NCBI GenBank assembly: GCA_050246875.1
Contig: JBFWVF010000012.1
Location: 54,510 to 118,509 of the forward strand
DNA from: SHWB01 sp050246875
Lineage (GTDB): Bacteria; Pseudomonadota; Alphaproteobacteria; UBA6615
Direction of reading: 5' to 3'
DNA: 64,000 nt
Positions 42,568 through 51,789 of the stretch are shown piece by piece; within the stretch, counting starts at the first letter, position 1; the number at the start of each line of letters is the position of its first letter. The translations under genes were made by a program, and so were the position numbers. The notes under the pieces are model-generated. The model ran no database searches. It saw only the letters and a list, made by a program, of their open reading frames with translations, and was not told where the DNA came from.

Positions 42568-44187
42568 ATGACGCAATCGATGCGCCTGCTGGCCATGGCT
42601 CTGGTCGCCGCGAACCTTGTGGTTCCGCTTCGTGCGGCCGATGCGGACGCCACCGGAGAGATCACCGATCAAGCCCGGGTCGTGATCGTGCCGATCTCCG
42701 ACACGCAGCGACTGCTCGAACTGGATGGTCGCGGCGGCTACGCCCGCATCTCGGCCATCGTCGAGGACGAGCGCGGCAGCCGCCTGCCCGTCATCGTCGC
42801 GCATGCCGGCAATGCCCTGTCGCCATCGTTCTTCTCCGCCATCGACGAGGGCGCCCATGCGATCGACGCGCTGAACCGGGTCGGCGTGACGATCATGTCG
42901 CCCGGCCATCGCGAATTCGACTTCGGACCGGACATCGCCGCCCGCCGGTTCGCCGAAGCCAGGTTCCCGATCGTCCTGTCGAACCTGCTGCGCCGGGACG
43001 GCACGACTTTCCCCGGTACCGCCCGCTGGCAGCTACTTGAAGTGGCGGGTTACCGGCTGGGGTTCATGGGCCTCGTTGGCCCGGCATTGATGGACGATAC
43101 AACCCCGGGCGACGTCGAAATCTACGAGCCCGTCGCCACCGCGCAGGAAATGGCGCGGCAGTTGCGCGACGCGGGCGCGGACGTCGTCGTGGCGCTCGTC
43201 GACCTCGACCGGGCGCAGATCGCCCGCCTGCGCGCCACCGCCGCCGCCGACATCGTCGTCGCCACGCAATCCGCCGGCCGGGAGTCGGAGTTTCGCATCG
43301 AGGGCAACGGCAAAGGCGTCGCGGTCGGCCTCATGGAGGGCGGCGACCAGATCCCGGTCATCGACCTGCACCTGCAACGGCTGACGCGGGATACGATGCC
43401 GCTGCCGGCTCTCGGCGCGGACGGCGACATCGACCCCGACAGCATCGACCCCGAGCGCTTCTTCGAATCCTTGTCGCAAGAGGTCGTCGCCCAGTGGCGA
43501 ACCGATGTGCGACTTCGCGATACGGCCGGGATCGAACCGGACAAGTTCGCCGATATCGTCATCGCCCAGCACTACGCGATACTCAGCAGGCAGTTGAACA
43601 AGGTGTTGGCCATCGTCGGCTATCCGTTCGACACGGCGCGGGCCAGCCTGCAGTCGAACGAGAACGCCTTCGCCAATTTCGTCACCGATACCATGCTCGA
43701 GCGCACCGGCGCCGATATCGCCTTCATCAATGCCGGCGTCTTCCGGCCCGACCGGGCCTATGCGCGCGACGAGCCGTACACCTACCGGGACCTGCTCACC
43801 GCATTGCCCGTGCGCCACCGTGTCGTCACCTTCATGATGACCGGCCGGCGCCTTGCCGGGCTGTTCGAACGCAGCATCGCCGACAACGGCATCGGCACCC
43901 CGCGCTTCCTGCAGGTAGCGGGCATGAGCGTTCTCTATGACCCGGATCGTCCCGTCGGCGAACGTATCTGCCAGTTCCTCGTCGGCAGCGAGCCGTTGAA
44001 TCCGGGCGCGAGCTACACCATCGCGACGACGGACTTTCTCGCCCGCGGCGGCGGCTACGAGTATCTCAAGAGCGCCGGCGCCGACGCCGTGGATCGCGGC
44101 GACCTGATCGAAACGCTGACGAAGCACCTCGAGGAAACCGCCCTGATCGAACCGCTGAAGGACGCCCGCATCGCGCCGGCCTGCTAG
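42568..44187 (+). CDS. 5'-nucleotidase-like exported protein with altered active site, copy 1
   Basis: 539 residues from ATG 42568, with GGGGGGG nearby. Signal peptide up to about LRAADA. The two-domain UshA-like plan is kept: an N-terminal metallophosphatase fold and a C-terminal domain with INAGVFRPD and LLTALPVRHRVVTF. The metal-ligand motifs are changed: D-x-H becomes SDTQ, G-N-H-E-F-D becomes GHREFD, the T-H-L motif is VDL, and the G-H-S-H motif is absent (ATQSAGRES). It is therefore probably not a normal nucleotidase. A partner copy of equal length is at 45868. Confidence 0.85.
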   Translation: MTQSMRLLAMALVAANLVVPLRAADADATGEITDQARVVIVPISDTQRLLELDGRGGYARISAIVEDERGSRLPVIVAHAGNALSPSFFSAIDEGAHAIDALNRVGVTIMSPGHREFDFGPDIAARRFAEARFPIVLSNLLRRDGTTFPGTARWQLLEVAGYRLGFMGLVGPALMDDTTPGDVEIYEPVATAQEMARQLRDAGADVVVALVDLDRAQIARLRATAAADIVVATQSAGRESEFRIEGNGKGVAVGLMEGGDQIPVIDLHLQRLTRDTMPLPALGADGDIDPDSIDPERFFESLSQEVVAQWRTDVRLRDTAGIEPDKFADIVIAQHYAILSRQLNKVLAIVGYPFDTARASLQSNENAFANFVTDTMLERTGADIAFINAGVFRPDRAYARDEPYTYRDLLTALPVRHRVVTFMMTGRRLAGLFERSIADNGIGTPRFLQVAGMSVLYDPDRPVGERICQFLVGSEPLNPGASYTIATTDFLARGGGYEYLKSAGADAVDRGDLIETLTKHLEETALIEPLKDARIAPAC

Positions 44188-44217
44188 CGATCTGCCGCGA
44201 CCGACGGCCGCTTCGCG

Positions 44218-44925
44218 TCAGCGCGCGGCGACCGGCCGGCGGTTCTTGTTGGGGAGGTAAACGAGATAGCGGTCGGGATCGACCGAAAACGCGGCGACGA
44301 TGTCGTCGGCGTCCTCGATCGCCAGCATGTGGCGCAGGCGATTGTCGAGAATGTGGAAGCTGTCTCGTTCGCCATCCCGGGTGCGCGTCACGAGAACGGC
44401 GTGTCCCTCGCGCGTCGAGGGAATGACTCCGGCCAGCACGATCAGGGTTTCGGGGTCGATGCCCGCATGAACGGCGAGGAAGAACTTGAAGATGGCGAAG
44501 CCCTCGCAATCCATCGCGCCGCGCTCGACGATCTCTTCGGGCGTCTCCCAGTAGTCCGGCTGGTTCCAGTTGGTGGTGTCGGTGACATAACGGAATTTCT
44601 GTTGGACACCGTCATGGATGGCGCGCAGCCGTTCGATCGGCGCCAGATCGCGCAGGCCGCGTGCCCAGCTCACCCACCGGGCGACCTTCGGATCCTCGAT
44701 CTTCGCGTTGGCGTCGATCTCCGGCCGCACCCGTTCCCACTTCGAGATACGGGCGAAGTCTCGGTAGAGCATCTTCCGGCCGCCAATGATGTTGACGTCG
44801 GAAAACTCCTCGAAGACCTCAGGCTTGCCGGCATTGGCTGTCTGCGTCTGCGCCTCGGCGATCGCCGGGCCGGCGCCGATCGTCGCGGTGACCGCAAGGA
44901 TGGACAGCATCCGGCCGACAGGCAT
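44218..44925 (-). CDS. Transglutaminase-like cysteine protease (BTLCP/LapG type), copy 1
   Basis: 235 residues, signal peptide with AVTATIGAGPAIA. Catalytic Cys in GAMDCEGFAIFKFF, His in STREGHAVLVTRT, Asp in HILDNRLRHML. The DCE motif includes the calcium-binding positions of LapG, the periplasmic protease that cuts biofilm adhesins. The C-terminal VDPDRYLVYLPN is as in the second copy at 45121. It converges on nucleotidase-like copy 1 (30 nt). No LapD gene is seen here. Confidence 0.88.
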   Translation of the reverse strand: MPVGRMLSILAVTATIGAGPAIAEAQTQTANAGKPEVFEEFSDVNIIGGRKMLYRDFARISKWERVRPEIDANAKIEDPKVARWVSWARGLRDLAPIERLRAIHDGVQQKFRYVTDTTNWNQPDYWETPEEIVERGAMDCEGFAIFKFFLAVHAGIDPETLIVLAGVIPSTREGHAVLVTRTRDGERDSFHILDNRLRHMLAIEDADDIVAAFSVDPDRYLVYLPNKNRRPVAAR

Positions 44926-45120
44926 CGAATTCCTCCTGCAATCGGCTTGAGGTTAGCACACGACCGGGCGGAGGATGAAACAATCGCATCATCTGCGATT
45001 CATTCTCACCGCCTGACACGAGGGTGTCGTGGCGGCGCTGACGCGGCGATGTAGGCACCTTGTGCCGGGGTGCAGCGACTGGTCGAAGGCGCGCGGGCGA
45101 CCGCCGCTACTTTACGGACA

Positions 45121-45819
45121 CTACTTCGCGGCCACCGGGCGACGGTCCTTGTTCGGCAGATAGACCAGATAGCGATCCGGGTCGACGGAGAAGGCGGCCA
45201 CCAGGTCACCGGCATCCTCGATCGCCAGCATGTGCCGCAGGCGATTGTCGAGGATGTAGAAGCTGTCCCGACCGCCCTCGTCGACTCGCGAGACCAGCAC
45301 GGCGTGACCCTCGCGTGTCGATGGAATGACGCCGGCCAGCACCAGCATGGTCTCCGGGTCGATCCCCGCATGGACGGCGAGGAAGAACTTAAAGATGGCG
45401 AAGCCTTCGCAATCCATCGCCCCGCGCTCGACGATCTCCTCGGGCGTCTCCCAGTAGTCGGGCTTGGCCCAGTTGGTGGAATCGGTGACGTAGCGGAACT
45501 TCTGCTGGACGGCGTCGTGGATGGCGCGCATGCGCTCGGCCGGCGAAAGTTCTCGAAGCCCGTGCGCCCAGCCGACCCAGCGGCCGAGATTGGGATCGTC
45601 GATCGTGGCATCGCGGTCCACCCGCGGGCGCACCCGTTCCCACTTCGAGATGCGGCTGAAATCGCGATAGAGAATCTTGCGGCCGCCGATGATATTGACC
45701 TCGCCATGGCTTTCGATGAACTCGGGCTTGGCCGCGCTACCGGTCGAAGTCTGAGCGGTTGCCGGCGCACCTGACATCGCCAGTGTAACGAGCGCAGCGC
45801 ACATCCAGCGTGCAGGCAT
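45121..45819 (-). CDS. Transglutaminase-like cysteine protease (BTLCP/LapG type), copy 2
   Basis: 232 residues from ATG 45819, signal peptide MCAALVTLAMSGAPATA. The triad region is almost identical to copy 1: GAMDCEGFAIFKFF, STREGHAVLVSRV, YILDNRLRHML. VNIIGGRKILYRDFSRISKW at the N-terminus is also shared. It is head-to-head with nucleotidase-like copy 2 and in tandem with copy 1, so the four genes form a mirrored pair. Probably acts in the periplasm on a surface or secreted protein. Confidence 0.88.
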   Translation of the reverse strand: MPARWMCAALVTLAMSGAPATAQTSTGSAAKPEFIESHGEVNIIGGRKILYRDFSRISKWERVRPRVDRDATIDDPNLGRWVGWAHGLRELSPAERMRAIHDAVQQKFRYVTDSTNWAKPDYWETPEEIVERGAMDCEGFAIFKFFLAVHAGIDPETMLVLAGVIPSTREGHAVLVSRVDEGGRDSFYILDNRLRHMLAIEDAGDLVAAFSVDPDRYLVYLPNKDRRPVAAK

Positions 45820-45867
45820 CGAATTCCTCCGCCTGTTTGGGTTATGCTACCACGACGGGGGATTGAA

Positions 45868-47487
45868 ATGAATCGACTGTTTCTACTTCGAATTGTACTC
45901 GGCCTCGCGATCGCGCTGGCAGGGATGTCGCCGGCTGCCAATGCCGACCAGGACGGGGAAATTCGCGATCGGGAACACATCGTCATCGTTCCGTTCGGCG
46001 ATACCCAGCGGATCTTCGAGCAGGATGGACGCGGCGGCTATGCGCGGATTTCGGCCATCGTCGAGGACGAGCGGTCGAACGGCGACAACGTGATCGTCGT
46101 GCATGCCGGCAACGCCTTCGCCCCGTCGCTGTTCTCCACGATCGATGGCGGTGCCCACGCCATCGACATGCTGAATCGCCTCGGCATCACCATCATGGGT
46201 GTCGGTCACCACGAGTTCGACCTCGGACGCGGAACGGCTGCGCTGCGATTCGCCGAGGCACGCTTTCCCGTTGTCATGTCGAACGCTCGCGCGGGCAACG
46301 GTTCGCCCATCGCCGGGACGGTACGACGCCAGATCGTCGCGGTTGCCGGGTACCGCCTGGGCTTCATGGGCTTGCTGCCGCCGCAAACCAGCCTGATCTC
46401 GTCGCCCGGCGACCTGGTGATCGAAGATCCGGTCGCCGCGGCCGAGCGCGTCGCCGGCGAGTTGCGCGCCGACGGCGCCGACATCGTCATCGCCCTGACC
46501 GATCTGGAGCAGAGCGTCCTCTCTGCCATCCGGGCGCGCGGAGCCGCCGACCTGATATTCAATGCGCAGGGCCCGACAGACAGTTCGACCCTCACAGTCG
46601 AGGCGGTCGGAAGCACGGTCCTCGCACGGTCGGGCGAAGGCGGCAATCGCATCCCCGTCGTCGATCTGTACCTCGAACGGGTCATGCGCGAGCTTGTGTC
46701 CACGCCCACCGCGCCGCAGGCCGGCGACGACGCGGTGGCGGAATTCGACCCGGACAAGTTCTTCGAGGCCGCGCACGAGGAGGCGATCGTCCGCTGGCGC
46801 GTGGACGTCCGTGTCCGCGACACGGCGCGCATCGAGCCCGATCGGTTCGCCGACATCGTGCTGGCCCAGTACTACGCCGTTTTCGGCCGCCAGTTGAACG
46901 AGCCGCTGGCGACTGTCGCGGGGGCCTTCGACACGTTGCGCGCGAACGTCCGCAACCGGTCCAGCGGCTTTGCCGCCTTCGTCACCGAGGCCATGCGCGA
47001 TGCCGCCGGCGCCGACGTGGCCGTCTTGAATGCCGGTGCGATCCGCGGCGATCAGACCTTCGGGCCTGGCGACGAATTTCGCGTCCGCGACCTGCTGACA
47101 GCGCTGCCCTACCGAAACCGGATCGTGACCCTGGAGATTACCGGGCGGCGGCTCATGCTGCTGCTCGAGCATGGCCTCGGGCCGACCTCCGTCGGCGGAC
47201 CCCGCTTCGTGCATTTCGCCGGCATGTCCGTGCGCTACAACCCGGGCGGACGCCCCGGCGCCCGTGTGTGCCGCGTGACGATCAACGGCAAGCCGCTGGA
47301 ACACGGCGCCAACTACGTCGTCGCGACCAACGAATTTCTCGCCCGCGGCGGCGACGGCTACGACATGCTCGGCCGCGCCGCGACCGTCGATCGTGGCGAC
47401 CTGCTGGACTTTCTCCGCCAGCGCCTGACGGAAACCGGCAAGTTGCAGCCGATCGACGACGACCGCCTGACGCCAAGCTGTTTCTAG
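45868..47487 (+). CDS. 5'-nucleotidase-like exported protein with altered active site, copy 2
   Basis: 539 residues from ATG 45868, signal peptide up to about SPAANA. Same length and plan as copy 1. Motifs: FGDTQRIFE in place of N-D-x-H-G, GVGHHEFDLG in place of G-N-H-E-F-D, LTDLEQS in place of T-H-L-G, FNAQGPTDSS in place of G-G-H-S-H. The C-terminal substrate-binding motifs LNAGAIRGD and ALPYRNRIVTLEITG are well kept. The shared loss of metal ligands in both copies argues for a selected non-catalytic or altered role and not random decay. Ends 3 nt before the MdeB-like gene's stop. Confidence 0.85.
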   Translation: MNRLFLLRIVLGLAIALAGMSPAANADQDGEIRDREHIVIVPFGDTQRIFEQDGRGGYARISAIVEDERSNGDNVIVVHAGNAFAPSLFSTIDGGAHAIDMLNRLGITIMGVGHHEFDLGRGTAALRFAEARFPVVMSNARAGNGSPIAGTVRRQIVAVAGYRLGFMGLLPPQTSLISSPGDLVIEDPVAAAERVAGELRADGADIVIALTDLEQSVLSAIRARGAADLIFNAQGPTDSSTLTVEAVGSTVLARSGEGGNRIPVVDLYLERVMRELVSTPTAPQAGDDAVAEFDPDKFFEAAHEEAIVRWRVDVRVRDTARIEPDRFADIVLAQYYAVFGRQLNEPLATVAGAFDTLRANVRNRSSGFAAFVTEAMRDAAGADVAVLNAGAIRGDQTFGPGDEFRVRDLLTALPYRNRIVTLEITGRRLMLLLEHGLGPTSVGGPRFVHFAGMSVRYNPGGRPGARVCRVTINGKPLEHGANYVVATNEFLARGGDGYDMLGRAATVDRGDLLDFLRQRLTETGKLQPIDDDRLTPSCF

Positions 47488-47490
47488 GCG

Positions 47491-49917
47491 CTACTCGGCC
47501 GCTTGCGGCAGCGCGACGAGGCCGTGCCGGGCGTAGCGCCGGCCGACCACCGTGGCCGCCGCATCGATGATCGCGTCGCTGTCGATGCCGTAGACGCGAT
47601 AGAGATCGGGCAGGTCGCCCGACTGGCCGAACGCCTGCACGCCCAGCGCGGCGAGGTCGTGACCGCGAACCGAGCCGAGCCAGGCCAACGTCGCGGGGTG
47701 GCCGTCGAGCACCGTGACGAGACCGGCATCCGGGGCCAGCCGCCCGAGCAGGCGTTCGATCGTCGACGGCGCCGCGGCCTCGCCCTGACGGCGCGCCTTC
47801 TGGGCCGCCTGCCAGTCGTGGAACAGGCGGTCGGCGGAGGTGACGGCGAGCAGGCCGGCACCGGGAATGTCCTCGACCAGCGCGGCGTGGGCGGCGAGCG
47901 CCTCCGGCGCCACGGCGCCGGTGTAGACGACCGCGAGTTCGGCGCCGGGCGCCGGCGGCACCATCCAGTAGCCGCCCTCGATGGCTGCGGCGGCGAGGGC
48001 GTCGTCGAATATCCGCTTCGGCTGGTCCATCTGGCGCGTCGACAGGCGCAGGTACACCGACCCGCCCTTCTCGGCCTGCATATGCCCGAAGCTCCAGGTC
48101 ATGAGCGCGGCCAGCTCGTCGGCATAGGCCGGCTCGAACGAGGTCAGGCCCGGCTGGCCGAGGCCGATCAGCGGCGTCGAGACGGACTGGTGCGCGCCGC
48201 CTTCGGGCGCCAGTGTCACGCCCGACGGCGTCGCCACGACCATGAACCGTGCATCCTGGTAACAGGCGTAGTTGAGCTGGTCGAGACCGCGCGAGATGAA
48301 CGGATCGTAGAGCGCACCGACCGGCAGCAGGCGCGCGCCGAACAGTTGCTCCGACAGGCCGAGCGCCGCCAGCAGCAAAAACATGTTGCTCTCGGCGATG
48401 CCGAGTTCGATGTGCTGGCCGTCCGGGCCCATCGACCAGTTGAAGGCCGATGGCACGCGCTCCTTGCGGAACACATCGGCGACTTCCTCGCGCCGGAACA
48501 GGCCGCGCTGGTTGACCCAGCCGGCGAGGTTGGTGGTGACCGTCACATCGGGCGTGGTCGTGACGATGCGGCGGGCCAGCTCGTCCTTGCGGCGCGCGGC
48601 GTCGTTCATGATGCGGCCGAAGGCTTCCTGCGTCGACATGCGGTCGGCGCGCGGCGTCGGCAGCGGCTCGAACGGAATGGCGGGCGCGCGGCGCTCCGGC
48701 GCCGGGCGTTGCCCGAAGGGGACCCGGCCGAGGAATTCCGACAGCTCGGCGGGAGCGACGTCGAGGCCGGCGGCCGGCGTCCACTCCTCGCCGTCGCTGA
48801 CGCGATGCTGCTTGCGGAAGGCCGTCATCTGGTCCGGGTTCATCAGGCCCGAATGGTTGTCCTTGTGGCCGGCCAGCGGCGTGTTGAAGCCCTTGATCGT
48901 GTAGGCGATGAAGCAATGCGGAGTGTCGTCCTCGACGGCGTGGAAGGCCTCCAGCACCGCCGTCATGTCGTGGCCGCCGAGATTGGTCATCAGCCGGTGC
49001 AGCGCGTCGTCGTCGTGTTCGGCGAGGATGTCGCGGATGACCGCGACCGTGCCGAGATCGCGCTGCAGGTGCTCGCGCCAGGCCGCGCCGCCCTTGAAGA
49101 CGAGCGCCGAGTAGAGCTGGTTCGGGCAGTCGTCGATCCACTTGCGCAGCGCCGAGCCGCCCGGGCGCTCGAAGGCGGCCTGCAACAGCTTGCCGTACTT
49201 CAGCTCGATCACCTTCCAGCCGACGGTGCCGAAGAAGTCGCGGATGCGCTGGAACAGATCGTCGTGGACGACACCGTCGAGGCTCTGGCGGTTGTAGTCG
49301 ATCACCCACCAGACGTTGCGGACATCGTGCTTCCAGCCTTCGAGCATGGCCTCGTAGACGTTGCCCTCGTCGAGCTCGGCGTCGCCGAGCAGCGAGACGA
49401 TGCGGCGGCGCGGCTGGCCCTCGGGGACCATGCCGTGCAGGCGCACATAGTCCTGCACCAGCGAGGCGAACAGCGAGCAACCGACGCCAAGGCCGACCGA
49501 GCCGGTCGAGATGTCGACGTCGTCGGCATCCTTGGTGCGCGAGGGATAGGACTGGATACCGCCGAGCGAGCGGAAACGCTGGAGCTGGTCGAGGGACTGG
49601 CGGCCCAGCAGGTACTGGATGGCATGGAAGACCGGCGAGGCGTGCGGCTTCACCGCCACGCGATCCTCGGGGTCCAGCACGTTGAGATAGAGCGCCGTCA
49701 GCAGCGTCGTCGAGGAGGCGCAGGAGGCCTGGTGGCCGCCGACCTTGAGGCCGTCGCGCGACGGCCGCACGTGGTTGGCGTTGTGGATCATCCAGGAGGA
49801 CAGCCACAGCACCTTGCGCTCGATCTCCTCGAGCATGCGGATGTCGTCCGGGCCGGGCATCGCTTCGGGCAGGTTGCGCCGCGACGTGGCGGGCGCCTGG
49901 CGGGTACGGGCGGGCAT
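47491..49917 (-). CDS. Homodimeric 2-oxoacid dehydrogenase E1 (MdeB/AceE-like), transketolase family
   Basis: 808 residues from ATG 49917. The TPP domain shows VSLLGDAELDEGNVYEAM and WWVIDYNRQSLDG, and the Pyr and C-terminal domains include LGIAESNMFLLLAALGLSEQ and GVQAFGQSGDLPDLYRVYGI. This is the AceE-type E1 of pyruvate dehydrogenase or, at this length, the MdeB-type 2-oxobutyrate dehydrogenase E1 that works in methionine breakdown. E2 and E3 genes are not here. An Lrp/AsnC regulator is divergent 138 nt away, as in the mdeR-mdeB layout known from Pseudomonas, but no methionine gamma-lyase gene is adjacent. Confidence 0.9.
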   Translation of the reverse strand: MPARTRQAPATSRRNLPEAMPGPDDIRMLEEIERKVLWLSSWMIHNANHVRPSRDGLKVGGHQASCASSTTLLTALYLNVLDPEDRVAVKPHASPVFHAIQYLLGRQSLDQLQRFRSLGGIQSYPSRTKDADDVDISTGSVGLGVGCSLFASLVQDYVRLHGMVPEGQPRRRIVSLLGDAELDEGNVYEAMLEGWKHDVRNVWWVIDYNRQSLDGVVHDDLFQRIRDFFGTVGWKVIELKYGKLLQAAFERPGGSALRKWIDDCPNQLYSALVFKGGAAWREHLQRDLGTVAVIRDILAEHDDDALHRLMTNLGGHDMTAVLEAFHAVEDDTPHCFIAYTIKGFNTPLAGHKDNHSGLMNPDQMTAFRKQHRVSDGEEWTPAAGLDVAPAELSEFLGRVPFGQRPAPERRAPAIPFEPLPTPRADRMSTQEAFGRIMNDAARRKDELARRIVTTTPDVTVTTNLAGWVNQRGLFRREEVADVFRKERVPSAFNWSMGPDGQHIELGIAESNMFLLLAALGLSEQLFGARLLPVGALYDPFISRGLDQLNYACYQDARFMVVATPSGVTLAPEGGAHQSVSTPLIGLGQPGLTSFEPAYADELAALMTWSFGHMQAEKGGSVYLRLSTRQMDQPKRIFDDALAAAAIEGGYWMVPPAPGAELAVVYTGAVAPEALAAHAALVEDIPGAGLLAVTSADRLFHDWQAAQKARRQGEAAAPSTIERLLGRLAPDAGLVTVLDGHPATLAWLGSVRGHDLAALGVQAFGQSGDLPDLYRVYGIDSDAIIDAAATVVGRRYARHGLVALPQAAE

Positions 49918-50055
49918 GGCGGTCTCCTCGGGGTCGCGCGTCCAGGCGACCGGCGGACTGTAGCACCCGGAGCCGGGCGAGGGATTGCGTTGTCGGCGAT
50001 TCTCGGGCCCGATGGCGCAACGATATGCCAAGACCCTACCGATCCGGAGCACGAC

Positions 50056-50538
50056 ATGCCGCCGATCGCCCTCGACAGAACCGATCGCCGTATCCTGGAG
50101 CGCCTGCAGACGGACGCCCGCACGCCGAACGCCGAACTCGCCCGCGAGGTGCACCTGTCACCGTCGCCGTGCCTGCGGCGGGTGCGGCATCTCGAGGAGG
50201 CCGGGGTCATCCGCCGCTACGTCACGTTGCTCGACCCGGGCGCCATCGGCCTGCCGGTCTCGGTCTTCGTCCAGGTCACGCTGGAGAAGCAGATCGAGAC
50301 GGCGCTGGCCGAGTTCGAGCGCGAGATCGCGGCCCGGCCGGAGGTGATGGAGTGCTACCTGATGACCGGCGACGCCGACTATCTGCTGCGCGTCGTCGCC
50401 CCCGACATCGACGCCTTCCAGCGCTTCCTCATGGAGCGCCTGACGCGCATCCGCGGCGTCGCCAGCATCAAGTCGTCCTTCGCGCTCAAGCAGGTATCGT
50501 ACCGCACGGCCCTGCCACTGGCACACATCGTCGAGTAG
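50056..50538 (+). CDS. Lrp/AsnC-family transcriptional regulator (MdeR-like)
   Basis: 160 residues from ATG 50056. HTH at LDRTDRRILERLQTDARTPN followed by AREVHLSPSPCLRRVRHLEE. The RAM effector domain has VMECYLMTGDADYLLRVV and the usual ending KQVSYRTALPL. Lrp-type proteins bind amino acids. It probably controls the divergent E1 gene through the 49918-50055 region. The amidase genes follow on the same strand after 66 nt. Confidence 0.92.
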   Translation: MPPIALDRTDRRILERLQTDARTPNAELAREVHLSPSPCLRRVRHLEEAGVIRRYVTLLDPGAIGLPVSVFVQVTLEKQIETALAEFEREIAARPEVMECYLMTGDADYLLRVVAPDIDAFQRFLMERLTRIRGVASIKSSFALKQVSYRTALPLAHIVE

Positions 50539-50604
50539 GCAACGGCCTTTATGCGGGCATCCGCGCGATGGCAGGATCGGCCCGACCGAACGGAGGGCGT
50601 GAAC

Positions 50605-51789
50605 ATGGACGATACGACCGGCGCCTTCCTTCCCGGCCCCCGCACGCGCGTCACCGGGGCCGCCACGGGTCCGCTCGCGGGGCTGTCGTTCGCCGTCAAG
50701 GACATCATCGACGTCGCCGGCACCGTCACAGGCTGCGGCAACCCGGACTGGCTCGCCACACATGGCGCCGCCGCGGCGCATGCGCCCTGCGTTGCCGCCC
50801 TGCTCGCGGCCGGCGCGACGCTCGCCGGCAAGACCGTCACCGAGGAGTTCGCGACCGGGCTGTTCGGCGAGAATGCGTTCTACGGCACGCCCGTCAACGC
50901 CGCCGCGCCCGGACGGGTCGCCGGCGGCTCGTCGTCCGGCTCGGCGGCCGCGGTCGCCGCCGGCCTCGTCGATTTCGCGCTCGGCAGCGACACCGGCGGC
51001 TCGGTGCGGGCGCCCGCGTCGTTCTGCGGCCTCTGGGGCCACCGTCCGACGCATGGCGCGATCCCGCTGACCGGCGTCATGCCGCTGGCTCCGTCGCTCG
51101 ATGCCGTCGGCTGGTTTGCCCGCGACGCCGCGACGCTCGCCCGCGTTGGCGCGGTTCTGCTCGGCGGGCTGGCGCCGGCACCGGCGGGGCGGCTGCTCGT
51201 CGCGCGCGATTCGATGGCGCGCATTTCGGACGCGCATCGCGCGGCGCTGCGCCCGGCGATCGGCCGCGTCGCCGCCGCGCTCGGCCGGCAGCCCGAGGAG
51301 ATCGACATCGCCGACTGCGCCGAACTGCCGGGCCTCGAGGGCTGGGCATCGGCGCTGCGCACGGTCTGGGGCTACGAGGCATGGCAGGCGCTGGGGCCCT
51401 GGATGACCGCGACGCAGGCGCGCCTCGGGCCGTTCACCGCCGAGCGCTTCGCCGCGCGCGCCAAGGTGACGCGCGCCGAGCACGACGCCGCCGTCGCGCA
51501 GCGCGCGATCGCCGCCCGCCACATCGCCACGAAATTGGCGGGCAACGCCGTCCTGCTGCTACCGGCGGCGCCGGGCATCGCCCCGCCGCGCAACAACGAT
51601 CCGTCGGTGAACGATCTTATCCGCCAGACCAACGAACGACTGTCCTGCGTCAGCGGCCTCGCCGGCCTGCCGCAGACCAGCGCGCCGCTGGCGGCGGCGG
51701 AGGACTGTCCCCTCGGCCTCGGCCTCGCCGCCGCCGCCGGCAACGACGCTATGCTGCTGGACCTCGCCATGAAGCTGGACTCGCCATGA
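50605..51789 (+). CDS. Amidase signature-family hydrolase, copy 1
   Basis: 394 residues from ATG 50605, with GGAGGG upstream. The Ser-Ser-Lys triad is clear: Lys in LSFAVKDIIDVAG, cis-Ser in AGGSSSGSAAAVAAG and nucleophilic Ser in GSDTGGSVRAPASFCG. Shorter than most family members (about 450-500 aa). Acts on carboxamides; substrate unknown. Its stop overlaps the start of copy 2 (ATGA). Confidence 0.9.
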   Translation: MDDTTGAFLPGPRTRVTGAATGPLAGLSFAVKDIIDVAGTVTGCGNPDWLATHGAAAAHAPCVAALLAAGATLAGKTVTEEFATGLFGENAFYGTPVNAAAPGRVAGGSSSGSAAAVAAGLVDFALGSDTGGSVRAPASFCGLWGHRPTHGAIPLTGVMPLAPSLDAVGWFARDAATLARVGAVLLGGLAPAPAGRLLVARDSMARISDAHRAALRPAIGRVAAALGRQPEEIDIADCAELPGLEGWASALRTVWGYEAWQALGPWMTATQARLGPFTAERFAARAKVTRAEHDAAVAQRAIAARHIATKLAGNAVLLLPAAPGIAPPRNNDPSVNDLIRQTNERLSCVSGLAGLPQTSAPLAAAEDCPLGLGLAAAAGNDAMLLDLAMKLDSP

